Assembly: GCF_016735695.1 (NCBI RefSeq)
Contig: NZ_JAERQD010000021.1
Coordinates: forward strand, 52,369 to 116,368
Origin: Microvirga zambiensis WSM3693
Lineage (GTDB): Bacteria; Pseudomonadota; Alphaproteobacteria; Rhizobiales; Beijerinckiaceae
Length of the DNA stretch: 64,000 nt
Direction of reading: 5' to 3'
Every line of letters starts with the position of its first letter. Position 1 is the stretch's first letter. The translations under genes were made by a program, and so were the position numbers. The notes under the pieces were generated by a model. It did no database searches and had not been told where the DNA came from. It saw nothing but the letters and a program-made list of their open reading frames with translations. Positions 24,394-31,822 of this stretch are shown here, piece by piece.

Positions 24394-25314
24394 CTACAGC
24401 ACCACGGTCGCTGCCGAGCGCGAAACGCTGGCGGCCAGTTGCTTCAGGGTGTTGCGGAAATTGACCGGATCGGACGTGAATTTCTGCAAGGCCTCCTGCG
24501 GGTTCAAGCCTTCGTACTCCACAACCTCCCATTCCGACTTGTCGATCTGGCTCAGACGATCATAGCCCTCGAAGTTGGGAGCGAAGAGGCTGAGGATGAT
24601 GCGATTGGCCATGACCAGGTTTGCCACATCCTGGAGCGAACCGCCCTTCGCCTCGGGAAGGCTCATGGTTTCCTTGAACGACGCATCGGTGAAGACGATG
24701 ACCACGCGAGCCGCATCGCTCCTGTAGCGCCATTTAGCCGGATCTTCGGTCTGTGAACCCTTTGGGACCGCCTCCATGGAGGCAACCTTGTACAGCGCAT
24801 CGAGAAGCGACTCAGGCTCGTCGCCGCCGCCGTTCGCCTGCAAGGTGCCGAGCTGCGCCTTGAGTGCTCCAGCATCGCGCACGAAGGGGTGATCGACGAT
24901 CCAGGACAGCCCCTCGCCTTGGGCAGCTTCGATGTCACGATACCCGACAACCTTGCCGCGCCAGTCCCTCACAGGAGCGGCGTTGTTGGCATCGCCCCGG
25001 CTCAGGGAGTCGATGAAGGCCTCAATGTTTCGGCGGAGCGCATCAATGCAGGGCGACATGCTGCCACTCACATCGACGAGGAAGACGATGTCAGCCACAC
25101 CCTTGGTTTTTGGACGCTCCTGCACGTTCGGCGGAGGGGCCACCTCAGCTGGTGAGCTTTCTATTGGAGCTGCCTCCGTTGGGGCGTCCGTCGCGGGTCC
25201 AGCCGGATCCGTGGGCGCTCCGACCGCTGCTTCCGTCGAACTTGGCGCTTCCGTTGAAGGCGGGTTCCCAGGTGTCGTCGGAATCGGTTGGTCGGAATGC
25301 TCCATATCACTCAT
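24394..25314 (-). CDS. VWA domain protein (TerY/YegL-like)
   Basis: This is a 306-residue protein. The N-terminal 70 residues are Pro/Ala/Thr/Glu-rich and disordered. A von Willebrand A domain follows with the metal-ion-dependent adhesion site DVSGSMS (81-87) and VVIVFTDASF further on. No signal peptide is seen, so it is cytoplasmic. It is the first gene of a minus-strand operon with a kinase, a phosphatase and a zinc-ribbon membrane protein. VWA-kinase-phosphatase trios are known as TerY-P or YegLIK modules linked to stress responses. Confidence 0.88.
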   Translation of the reverse strand: MSDMEHSDQPIPTTPGNPPSTEAPSSTEAAVGAPTDPAGPATDAPTEAAPIESSPAEVAPPPNVQERPKTKGVADIVFLVDVSGSMSPCIDALRRNIEAFIDSLSRGDANNAAPVRDWRGKVVGYRDIEAAQGEGLSWIVDHPFVRDAGALKAQLGTLQANGGGDEPESLLDALYKVASMEAVPKGSQTEDPAKWRYRSDAARVVIVFTDASFKETMSLPEAKGGSLQDVANLVMANRIILSLFAPNFEGYDRLSQIDKSEWEVVEYEGLNPQEALQKFTSDPVNFRNTLKQLAASVSRSAATVVL

Positions 25315-25646
25315 GCGTCAGCTCCGCTTAACTTAACCCTGTTCTCAGCTCGATGAGCCGAGCTATCCAACAACAGGGCGGCCAGACCGAAGTTCCCGGC
25401 TGCGCATAGGGCTCTCAGAGATGCAAGCCTGCCCGGGCAAGCCGCTGGCTTTCTCGAAGAAGGTAAGTTGTTGGGTCAGCCAATGTTGCAAATGTTGCCT
25501 TCTGGCACATTTGCGAAGTAGACCGAATTTCTGCTGAGGGAAGTGATAGCAGGCATTCCTGATGCATTGGCAATTACCTTGTCTGACCCGTTGCAGACCC
25601 ATTCATCGTCTTCACTTAACGAGCCTATTCAGCGAGCCTGACATCA
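25315..25646. other. intergenic region, probable promoter of the VWA operon
   Basis: No gene is supported on either strand in these 330 bases. The part near 25315-25400 should hold the promoter and leader of the four-gene VWA operon. I see no clear -35/-10 pair or operator palindrome. Confidence 0.4.
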
Positions 25647-26816
25647 TCATAGCGGCAGGGGAAATCTGACGCAGGTACGTGTGCCCTTCTCGACCGCCTC
25701 CCGCTCCACCTGCCCATCAAGCTGATTGGTGAAGGCGTCGATGAGCTGAAGGCCGAGCCCGCCCTTCCGCGGCGGACCCATGCCGCGCCCATTGTCCTCG
25801 ACCGCAAGGCAGGCCTCGCCGATTTCGGATTGTGTCGTGAAGCTGACCCGGATCGTCCCACCGTCCTCGTTGAAGGCGTACTTGAGCGAGTTGGTGACCA
25901 GCTCGTTGACGATCAGCCCGGCGGCCACCGCTCGGTCCAGAGGAAGCAGGGCTCCTCTCTCGATTTCGACATCGATGCTCACCGTCTCGCGCTGCGGGTC
26001 GATGTTGGCGCACAAGGCCCGCAGGTAATCGCCGAACTCCACGTTGCTGATGCCGCTCTCGAATGAGAGCTGATCCTGGGCCAGAGCAATGGCATGCACC
26101 CGGTCCATGACGCTGACGAAGCGGTCCCGGTCCTCCTGCGTCGAGGCGTGCCGCCGTTGCAGGGCCAGGAAGGAGATGATGGTCTGGAGATTGTTCTTCA
26201 CCCGGTGCTGGAACTCGCGCAGAACCACCTCGGCAAAGGACTTCTCCTGGGCATGGGCAGCGGCCGCCTCCGCCGCCTTGGTCTCTGTCTCCAGCCGCAG
26301 CAGGGCCACGCCCAAGATGTTGGCCATGGTGGTCAGGAAGGTTACGTCGCTTTCGTCGAAGGTGCGTGGTTCCTCTGCATCCACCTCCAGCACGCCCCAG
26401 GTGCGCCCGTCGATCCGCACCGGCACGTTCAGAAGCGAGACAATGCCGTGGTCGCGCAGGCTCGGATGCATGCGGAACTCGGGATCGTTCGGCAGGTCCT
26501 CGACAATCACCGGAGCAGCCGTCTGCATTGTGCGCCCGGGAGGTGAGGCATTGTCGAGGGCGAAGGTCGTCTGCCCCACCATGCCGGGCTTCCAACCCAC
26601 ACCTGCCACCATCAGCAGGTCGCCGTGATCCGGCCGGTAGCACAGCACCTTCACGTGCTTGATGTGGGTGACACGGGAGACCTGGGCGGTCACGTAGTGC
26701 AACAGCCTCTCACGCGGCAGAACCTGGGAGGCCGTCCGGCCGAAGGCGGCAAGCGCCCGCTGGTACTCATGCATGCGCTTCAGTTCAGGGCTCGGGCCGT
26801 CGCTCCTCCTGGGCAT
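25647..26816 (-). CDS. GAF-domain HWE/HisKA_2-type sensor histidine kinase
   Basis: This 389-residue soluble kinase has a GAF domain at about residues 20-180 (VKVLCYRPDHGDLLMVAGVG ... VPVRIDGRTWGVLEVDA). The phospho-accepting His lies in FQHRVKNNLQTIISFLALQ. The ATPase domain shows NELVTNSLKYAF (N box), VEDNGRGMG and GLGLQLIDAF. HisKA_2/HWE kinases are typical of Alphaproteobacteria and feed receiver-only or PhyR-type regulators. No membrane helix is seen, so an intracellular cue is sensed. It may have worked with the receiver proteins at 12723, 13618 and 27071, of which two are broken. Confidence 0.9.
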   Translation of the reverse strand: MPRRSDGPSPELKRMHEYQRALAAFGRTASQVLPRERLLHYVTAQVSRVTHIKHVKVLCYRPDHGDLLMVAGVGWKPGMVGQTTFALDNASPPGRTMQTAAPVIVEDLPNDPEFRMHPSLRDHGIVSLLNVPVRIDGRTWGVLEVDAEEPRTFDESDVTFLTTMANILGVALLRLETETKAAEAAAAHAQEKSFAEVVLREFQHRVKNNLQTIISFLALQRRHASTQEDRDRFVSVMDRVHAIALAQDQLSFESGISNVEFGDYLRALCANIDPQRETVSIDVEIERGALLPLDRAVAAGLIVNELVTNSLKYAFNEDGGTIRVSFTTQSEIGEACLAVEDNGRGMGPPRKGGLGLQLIDAFTNQLDGQVEREAVEKGTRTCVRFPLPL

Positions 26817-27070
26817 CGTGCCTCCTGCTCAGAGCCCCACCAGGGCTGTCTTACTGCAAGGCTGGAAAAGCCTGGCGGCTGGGTCTGGTTCCAAGACGGT
26901 TAGGCACGGCGTGACGGCTGGCGGCCTCTGCTTCCCGGAAAAGGCGATGGCGAAGCTGCTCCGGCATGAAGCTTTAGGGGGCGACCCCGGCTGATCCGGG
27001 CCTACCTAAGAGACATTGCTTTTGATCTTGACCCTAGGAACAAAGACCATTGCTCCCTCATTCATCGGGC

Positions 27071-27435
27071 ATGCCTGGCCCGGATCCCCACGCGCGTGCT
27101 CTCGTTCTGGTTGTCGAAGACGAGGTGCTCGTTCGGCTGACCCTCGTGGATGTGCTGGAGGATGCCGGCTTCAAGGTGATCGAAGCCGCGCATGCGGACG
27201 AGGCGCTGCGGGTCCTGAGTGCGGTCTCAGGCATCCATGCGGCAGCATCAACGGATTCGAACTCGCCCGGCGGGTTCGACTCGATCGGCAGGACATCGGG
27301 ATCCTGATCGCGTCCGGCCGGGCCGCCCCCAAGCCAGGCGACTTGCCGGAGGGAGCCCTGTTCCTCGGCAAGCCGGTTCATCCCGAGACGCTCGTGCGAC
27401 TGCTCAAAACGCTCCTGACCTCGGAGCGAGCCTGA
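27071..27435 (+). pseudogene. response regulator with internal deletion
   Basis: The frame starts MPGPDPHARALVLVVEDEVL and runs well to SAVSGIHA. It then loses frame. In another frame it resumes as GSINGFELARRVRLDRQDIG ... ALFLGKPVHPETLVRLLKTL and stops at 27435. Compared with the relative at 13618 (VVTDIEMPAGSMNG), about 8 codons including the phospho-accepting Asp are missing and the frame is shifted. The gene is therefore non-functional as it stands. It lies divergently from the GAF/HWE kinase gene. Confidence 0.78.
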
Positions 27436-27505
27436 GGCTGATCACGAGGACGCTGGCACCCTTATTAACCAGCCTCAACCGTCGCAACTGTCGCAAGGGG
27501 CGATT

Positions 27506-27754
27506 TGTTGCGCGACAATTAGAGACCTCAAGCCAGCGACAATTAGGCATGCAAGCGATGATTGCAGATGGGCTCGCGGCCGAAATCCGCGTCAAGCCCG
27601 GTAGCCGCCGAAGGCGGTGACTGAAGGTCGGGCTTTACGCGGATTTCAGCCGCAAGCACTCTCGATGAGCGATGCACGCCGACGTAGCAAACAGCCCAAT
27701 GTGATTGGCACGTCTAATTGTCGGAACGCATGGGGTTTTAATTGTCGCGCAACA
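27506..27754. mobile_element. 249-bp miniature inverted-repeat transposable element
   Basis: The element has 16-bp perfect terminal inverted repeats, TGTTGCGCGACAATTA at the left and its exact complement at the right, ending in TG...CA. GCGATT stands directly outside both ends (27500-27505 and 27755-27760), a 6-bp target-site duplication. A second repeat, CGACAATTAG (27537-27546), recurs inverted at 27714-27723, giving double terminal repeats like those of IS21-family ends. A 23-bp imperfect stem (27578-27600 with 27629-27651) occupies the centre. It has no transposase gene, so movement would depend on a parent element elsewhere. Confidence 0.85.
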
Positions 27755-27917
27755 GCGATTGGAATTGCGCGGTTTTTAGCCCTCGCCGGTCGGCGGCTCA
27801 TGCCTGCCTCTGTTTGCCCCATTTTTCGAATGCATCGACTACTTCCCGCACCCCCGCGAGGAAGCTTGGAAAGAGGGTAGGGCCAACACGCTCCTCGAGC
27901 TTCAGCACCCACGCCCT

Positions 27918-28296
27918 TTGTCTAGATCCTTGACGCCAAGCGCCTATTTGCGGCCAGCATCTCGCGAGTCTTCCTCTTCGGCTTTAGATTCACGATCTGC
28001 ACTCATCGTGACTGACGAAGCAGATCGCGACCGACAGATGGCGGCCCTGGAAGCATCGGGTGCTCTTGATGGCTGCAACAGGGACTTTCATTGTCGTGGT
28101 CTACACGCCGAGGCGAAGGACGATCTCGAGGCCGCGTGGTCTGGAGCAGCCCATCTCAGCCATGATCGACCAGCGCAGGCCCAGATCGAGAAGGTGGGGC
28201 CACTGGGCGGCCGGAGGACGACGGCGCCAAATCGCCATGACCATCATGGAATGGGCCGACCGCCGAGCACGGCAGAAGAAGAGGCGTGGCGGCTGA
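27918..28296 (+). pseudogene. degenerate relative of the gene at 20524-20763
   Basis: In one frame, VTDEADRDRQMAALEASGALDG parallels the motif of the protein at 20524. After about 28080 a better protein-like sequence continues in the neighbouring frame (ATGTFIVVVYTPRRRTI ... MTIMEWADRRARQKKRRGG, stop near 28296). One frameshift would join them. I read this as a decayed paralogue. The start is undefined. Confidence 0.42.
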
Positions 28297-28472
28297 GCAT
28301 CATGTGCGCCGCAACTGCTAAGGGCAACCTGTTCCAAAAACAGAAAGGCCTCCTCACCCGCCATTGCCTGAAGATGAGGAAGCCTTCTTCTCCCGAAGAC
28401 CCTATTGCGGAAGCAGTCTTCGACGAGGCAACAATCAGCCTGTGAGAGGGTTTCAGCTTGGCGCAACAGAAA

Positions 28473-28501
28473 CCCTTCGCGCCTGCTACCGACGCGAAGG
28501 G
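28473..28501. terminator. 9-bp hairpin
   Basis: CCCTTCGCG pairs with CGCGAAGGG around an 11-nt loop. There is no strong T-run. It may be a remnant terminator downstream of the degenerate gene. Confidence 0.4.
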
Positions 28502-28585
28502 CTACTCAACTGAGGGCCCACGCCCCTACCAACCGACCCTCAATCTTTTAATCTCAGGATCGTGATAGAGTTCCTAAGGCTAGGC

Positions 28586-28616
28586 CAAACAAAAGCCCCG
28601 ACTTGCGGCCGGGGCT
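28586..28616 (-). terminator. Rho-independent terminator of the unknown gene pair
   Basis: On the minus strand AGCCCCGG... pairs with ...CGGGGCT and is followed by TTTTGTTT. It lies 5 nt beyond the stop of the gene at 28621, ending the two-gene transcript from 29906. Confidence 0.75.
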
Positions 28617-28620
28617 AGAA

Positions 28621-29382
28621 TTAAGCCACTCGAAGGAGAGTTGATCTATCTGCCGAGAGGGGAATCACAGACTTTGCCGATCTAGAGAGAAGATCGACGT
28701 CTGCACTCTCCATTTTCGTCCGATCCGCAAGGACAACTACGTTCGATATGCCTTCATCCAATGCTGAGATGTCCTGGAACTTAACGATTGTTGAGTTGAT
28801 CGACACATGGTGAGGAGTAACTAAATCGAACAGGGAAAGATGACCTTGGCGCATTACCCGAGCCCCAAACCGCCATTCCTTCGTCGAGCGGCCGCGGAAG
28901 GGCACATCGAACTCTGCCTTATCCCCAAAAGCCTCCCGTAGATGGTCCCGGAATACTTGGCGGGCTGTCGTCTCGCGTTCCTCAGCCATCCTTTCTGCGG
29001 TCGCCTCTACGGCTTTCCGGCTGGCTGCTCCCGTAAATATCACAGCATTCGCAAGCCACTCGCGCGAGACCTCCATCGCAAATAGCATATGACTGTCGAA
29101 TTTGACCCCGTATAGTTGAGCTACCGAGGGCGCGACGCGGATGAATGTACTCGACCCCCCAAGACGTTCTGCCTCGTGGTACCCATTGCCTTGATCGGTG
29201 ATTATATAGGTATCGCTGTCGCGTCGAATGCGCACAACGACACTGGATCCTCCAGGATATACATCTGGAAGAGCTATTAGGCCGTCGCCATTGTCTATAT
29301 CTGTGATGATCAGTTCGCGGCTAATCTCGTCGAGAAGTTTCCGCATACTGTCGGACCTAGTTAAACTAGCATTCGCGACCAT
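28621..29382 (-). CDS. unknown protein, DUF1828-like N-terminus
   Basis: This is a 253-residue soluble protein. The N-terminal part (about 20-75) has beta strands with SSVVVRIRRDSDTYIITDQG then GNGYHEAERLGG, resembling the DUF1828 domain of phage and mobile-element proteins; that match is tentative. The middle is helical (TAERMAEERETTARQVFRDH) and the C-terminus alpha/beta (ISNVVVLADRTKM). ATG 29382 is preferred because GGAGGAG lies 6 nt upstream; this places its start 22 bp inside the end of the upstream gene. The A+T-richer codon use indicates acquisition. Pairing with 29361-29906 suggests a two-component toxin-antitoxin-like or defence unit (inference). Confidence 0.68.
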   Translation of the reverse strand: MVANASLTRSDSMRKLLDEISRELIITDIDNGDGLIALPDVYPGGSSVVVRIRRDSDTYIITDQGNGYHEAERLGGSSTFIRVAPSVAQLYGVKFDSHMLFAMEVSREWLANAVIFTGAASRKAVEATAERMAEERETTARQVFRDHLREAFGDKAEFDVPFRGRSTKEWRFGARVMRQGHLSLFDLVTPHHVSINSTIVKFQDISALDEGISNVVVLADRTKMESADVDLLSRSAKSVIPLSADRSTLLRVA

Positions 29383-29906
29383 GTGGGCTCCTCCAACCAC
29401 AGACCCGGCACATTGAAGCCAGTTCTGATAATATCTAGTATATCATCAAACGTTGCGAGTTCATTCTTGATTGGAAAGGCAATTGGTAGGTTGCCTTCCG
29501 GGGTTAGCGCGTCCACTCCAAGAGCAGCATTTTCAAGGAACGGATGTATGTGAGGCCCTCTTACAATCGGCGGAGCCCCATGGGATCCGAGTGGATTTCG
29601 ATGGGGTTTCAGCGGGTTCTCGGGGTCGAATTCAATCCGGCATAGATGCCAGTTCCGGAGATGTTGGACGGCAAACAAGTGTGCCGAGAGCCCGTAGAAT
29701 GATCGGCTCGCCGGAACAGCTTGAGGTCCGAAGACCTCCAAACGAAGACCCGACACAATCACGCCATCAATCGCCAATGGGCACGCAATCGCCAGATGAT
29801 CAGCTCCCTGTTTGGTGGTTATCTGCCAGTCTGGATTGGTGGCCATGGCCTTTTCGGCAGCGGCTATGGCCGTCAGATCAGATCTGATCTGAGCCTCGTC
29901 CCTCAT
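29361..29906 (-). CDS. unknown protein, partner of the DUF1828-like gene
   Basis: This 181-residue soluble protein begins MRDEAQIRSDLTAIAAAEKA. It has an alternating beta-strand core (IDGVIVSGLRLEVFGPQAVP ... HLFAVQHLRNWHLCRIEFDP) and a conserved-looking PPIVRGPHIHPFLEN loop with two His that might bind metal. It overlaps the next gene by 22 bp on the same strand, so both are translated from one message. I do not recognise the family with certainty. The low G+C relative to the core supports horizontal origin. Confidence 0.66.
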   Translation of the reverse strand: MRDEAQIRSDLTAIAAAEKAMATNPDWQITTKQGADHLAIACPLAIDGVIVSGLRLEVFGPQAVPASRSFYGLSAHLFAVQHLRNWHLCRIEFDPENPLKPHRNPLGSHGAPPIVRGPHIHPFLENAALGVDALTPEGNLPIAFPIKNELATFDDILDIIRTGFNVPGLWLEEPTWSRMLV

Positions 29907-30321
29907 CCGTCGCCCCGCCCATTCTCTATTTTAAACCGTATCGTCTGAGTTATCTTAGAACGTAATGCTTGCGCAGTGCTACAGACTCTTGGCTCAACTT
30001 TGGTATCTGCTGGATGGCCGCCTGTAGGCCATCAATCTATCGCGAGTGCACCCACGTGCGTGCTAGTCATTGGCTCCGGAGGCTTGTTGATGGCTGACCC
30101 ATGCTGGCAGACTCAGTAGCCATAAGCAGTCCCTCTCCGAGTTCTCGCTCCCGGTGCGGGGTTAAGGCTATCAGCAAGCGCTGCCGGAAGGAATTGTGCG
30201 CCGCTACGCGAGAAACCTGAAATCCGACCTATTGGCACAGAATACGAGATGCTGATGGGCTTTAAACCCGTGATCCCTACGGCAGGCGTCGTCCTTCGCT
30301 GTCGATGCTACTCCCGCCCTT
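29907..30321. other. island right margin without a gene
   Basis: No supported coding sequence. The only features are the direct repeats at 30322-30344 and the attachment site that follows. A hairpin TGGCCGCCTGTAGGCCA lies near 30014-30030. Confidence 0.45.
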
Positions 30322-30344
30322 GTGCCGACAGGGTGCCGACATGG
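30322..30344 (+). repeat. direct repeat pair inside the right island end
   Basis: GTGCCGACA is followed, 11 bp later, by GTGCCGACATGG. The unit, spacing and orientation match the tandem repeat at 602-625 near the left end. The pair lies 58 bp inside the right attachment site. Recombinase or excisionase arm sites are the likely role. Confidence 0.55.
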
Positions 30345-30401
30345 GAGCCTGAAAATGAAAAAGCTCCGACATGCGAAGCCAATTTCATGAACAAAATCAA
30401 T

Positions 30402-30456
30402 ATGGTGCCCCTGGCCGGGATCGAACCAGCACTCCTTGCGGAACTCGATTTTGAGT
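30402..30456. repeat. right attachment site within tRNA-Leu
   Basis: This is identical over 55 bases to 430-484. It covers the 3' CCA, acceptor strand, T arm, variable arm and part of the anticodon arm of tRNA-Leu, so insertion leaves the tRNA intact. Together the two copies bound the island. Confidence 0.93.
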
Positions 30457-30487
30457 CGAGCGCGTCTACCAATTCCGCCACAGGGGC
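30403..30487 (-). tRNA. tRNA-Leu (anticodon CAA)
   Basis: The minus strand folds into an 85-nt class II tRNA with encoded CCA. The acceptor stem is GCCCCTG with CAGGGGC. The anticodon stem CTCGA/TCGAG encloses the loop CTCAAAA, giving anticodon CAA (reads UUG). The variable arm is long (TTCCGCAAGGAGT) and the T loop is GGTTCGATCCC. The gene is the insertion target of the island and remains complete. Confidence 0.96.
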
Positions 30488-30641
30488 AAGGAAGTGCGAC
30501 CTAACATGCGGGATAAAGGCCGGTCAATCGGAGAGATGTGAAGCTAGGCCGCAATGCCGGCCTCTCGCCTTTCCTGGCGCCTTGTGCTCAAAGAAGGGCC
30601 GCGGGGCGCGGCCCCGCCCGGACCCGAACCTGCGGACTTCC

Positions 30642-31223
30642 ATGCTCAGACGCCTCTACGACTGGACCCTCTCCCTCGCGGCGCGCCCTTCGGCTCCTTA
30701 TGCGCTGGCGCTGGTCTCGTTCTCGGAAAGCTCCTTCTTTCCGGTCCCACCGGATGTGATGCTCGTCCCGATGATGCTGGCACGGCCCGACAAGGCCTGG
30801 TCCTATGCCCTGATCTGCACCGTCGCCTCGGTGCTGGGCGGGATCCTCGGCTATTTCATCGGCCTGGGCCTCTACGATTCCATCGGCGCCTGGCTGTTCC
30901 AGCTCTACGGGCTCACGGAGGGCGCAGAGACGTTCCGGCACGCCTATGCGGAATACGGGCATTGGGTGATCCTGCTCAAGGGCCTGACCCCGATCCCCTA
31001 CAAGCTCGTGACCATCACCTCCGGCTTTGCCGGCTATCACCTGGGCTGGTTCATCGTCCTCTCGATCCTGACCCGTGGCGCGCGCTTCTGCCTGATCGCC
31101 CTTTTGATGAGCAAGTTCGGTCCGCGCATCAAGTCGATCATCGACAACAACTTCAATCTGGTGGCAGGTTTGGCCATCGTCGCCTTCGTCGGCGGGTTCG
31201 TGGCGTTCCGCTACCTGTTCTGA
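30642..31223 (+). CDS. YqaA/DedA-like (VTT domain) membrane protein
   Basis: This is a 193-residue inner-membrane protein with about five hydrophobic helices. The N-terminal MLRRLYDWTLSLAARPSAPY and the motif SFSESSFFPVPPDVMLVPMM are typical of YqaA-type VTT proteins; the loop LKGLTPIPYKLVTITSGFAGY is the family signature. Related DedA proteins are lipid scramblases or transporters. ATG 30642 gives the normal length; a longer frame would run through the tRNA and is rejected. It lies 10 bp upstream of dsbB, so the two probably share an mRNA. Confidence 0.9.
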   Translation: MLRRLYDWTLSLAARPSAPYALALVSFSESSFFPVPPDVMLVPMMLARPDKAWSYALICTVASVLGGILGYFIGLGLYDSIGAWLFQLYGLTEGAETFRHAYAEYGHWVILLKGLTPIPYKLVTITSGFAGYHLGWFIVLSILTRGARFCLIALLMSKFGPRIKSIIDNNFNLVAGLAIVAFVGGFVAFRYLF

Positions 31224-31233
31224 GGAGAGAGCG

Positions 31234-31734
31234 ATGCGACTCGCCTTGACCATGCGCCAAGCGGCTTTCGCCGTCGCCCTCGGCGCCGCGGCGACCATCG
31301 GTGGCGCGCTCGTCTTCGAGCATGTCTTCGGCTACGTGCCGTGCAAGCTCTGCCTGATCCAGCGCAATCCCTATTACATCGCCATTCCGCTCGGCCTCGC
31401 CGCCGCGGTCCTGCCGTCGCACTGGGCCAGGATCGGGCTGTGGCTGCTGGCGCTGATCTTCATCGTGAGCGCGGGGCTCGGCGCCTATCATTCCGGCGTC
31501 GAATGGGGCTTCTTCGCAGGGCCAAGCGATTGCGGCGGCGGCTCGGGCGCCGCGGCAGGCACCGTGGGCGATTTCATGAGCCAGCTGCAGACCACCCGTG
31601 TCGTCAGCTGCACGGAGGCGGCGTGGCGTTTCCTTGGCCTGTCGCTGGCCGGCTGGAACGTGCTGATCTCACTCGGTCTGGCGGCCTTTGCTGCCCTGGC
31701 CGCATCCCGCAAGGGCTTTTCCATCGGCCGGTAA
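31234..31734 (+). CDS. dsbB: disulfide bond formation protein B
   Basis: This 166-residue membrane protein has four transmembrane helices. The first periplasmic redox pair is PCKLC (about residues 36-40), followed by the quinone-site Arg in LIQRNP. The second pair is Cys in PSDCGGG and in VVSC. This arrangement reoxidises DsbA and passes electrons to quinone. GAGGAGAG precedes the ATG. It follows the YqaA-like gene closely. Confidence 0.92.
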   Translation: MRLALTMRQAAFAVALGAAATIGGALVFEHVFGYVPCKLCLIQRNPYYIAIPLGLAAAVLPSHWARIGLWLLALIFIVSAGLGAYHSGVEWGFFAGPSDCGGGSGAAAGTVGDFMSQLQTTRVVSCTEAAWRFLGLSLAGWNVLISLGLAAFAALAASRKGFSIGR

Positions 31735-31822
31735 GGGTTTCCGGCCTTCCTCTGCAGGCGGGGCTTGCGCCGGACGAGGCAGCTTCATTAGCTTCATCTG
31801 AACAGGATCGGGGAAACGTCTC

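Noticed and set aside
27481..27760. CRISPR-like array suggested by repeated CGACAATTA motifs
   Set aside because: The motifs are inverted and placed at two ends with a target duplication, which is a transposable element and not an array.
30249..30641. N-terminal extension of the YqaA-like gene
   Set aside because: It would be translated through the antisense of tRNA-Leu; ATG 30642 gives the family length.
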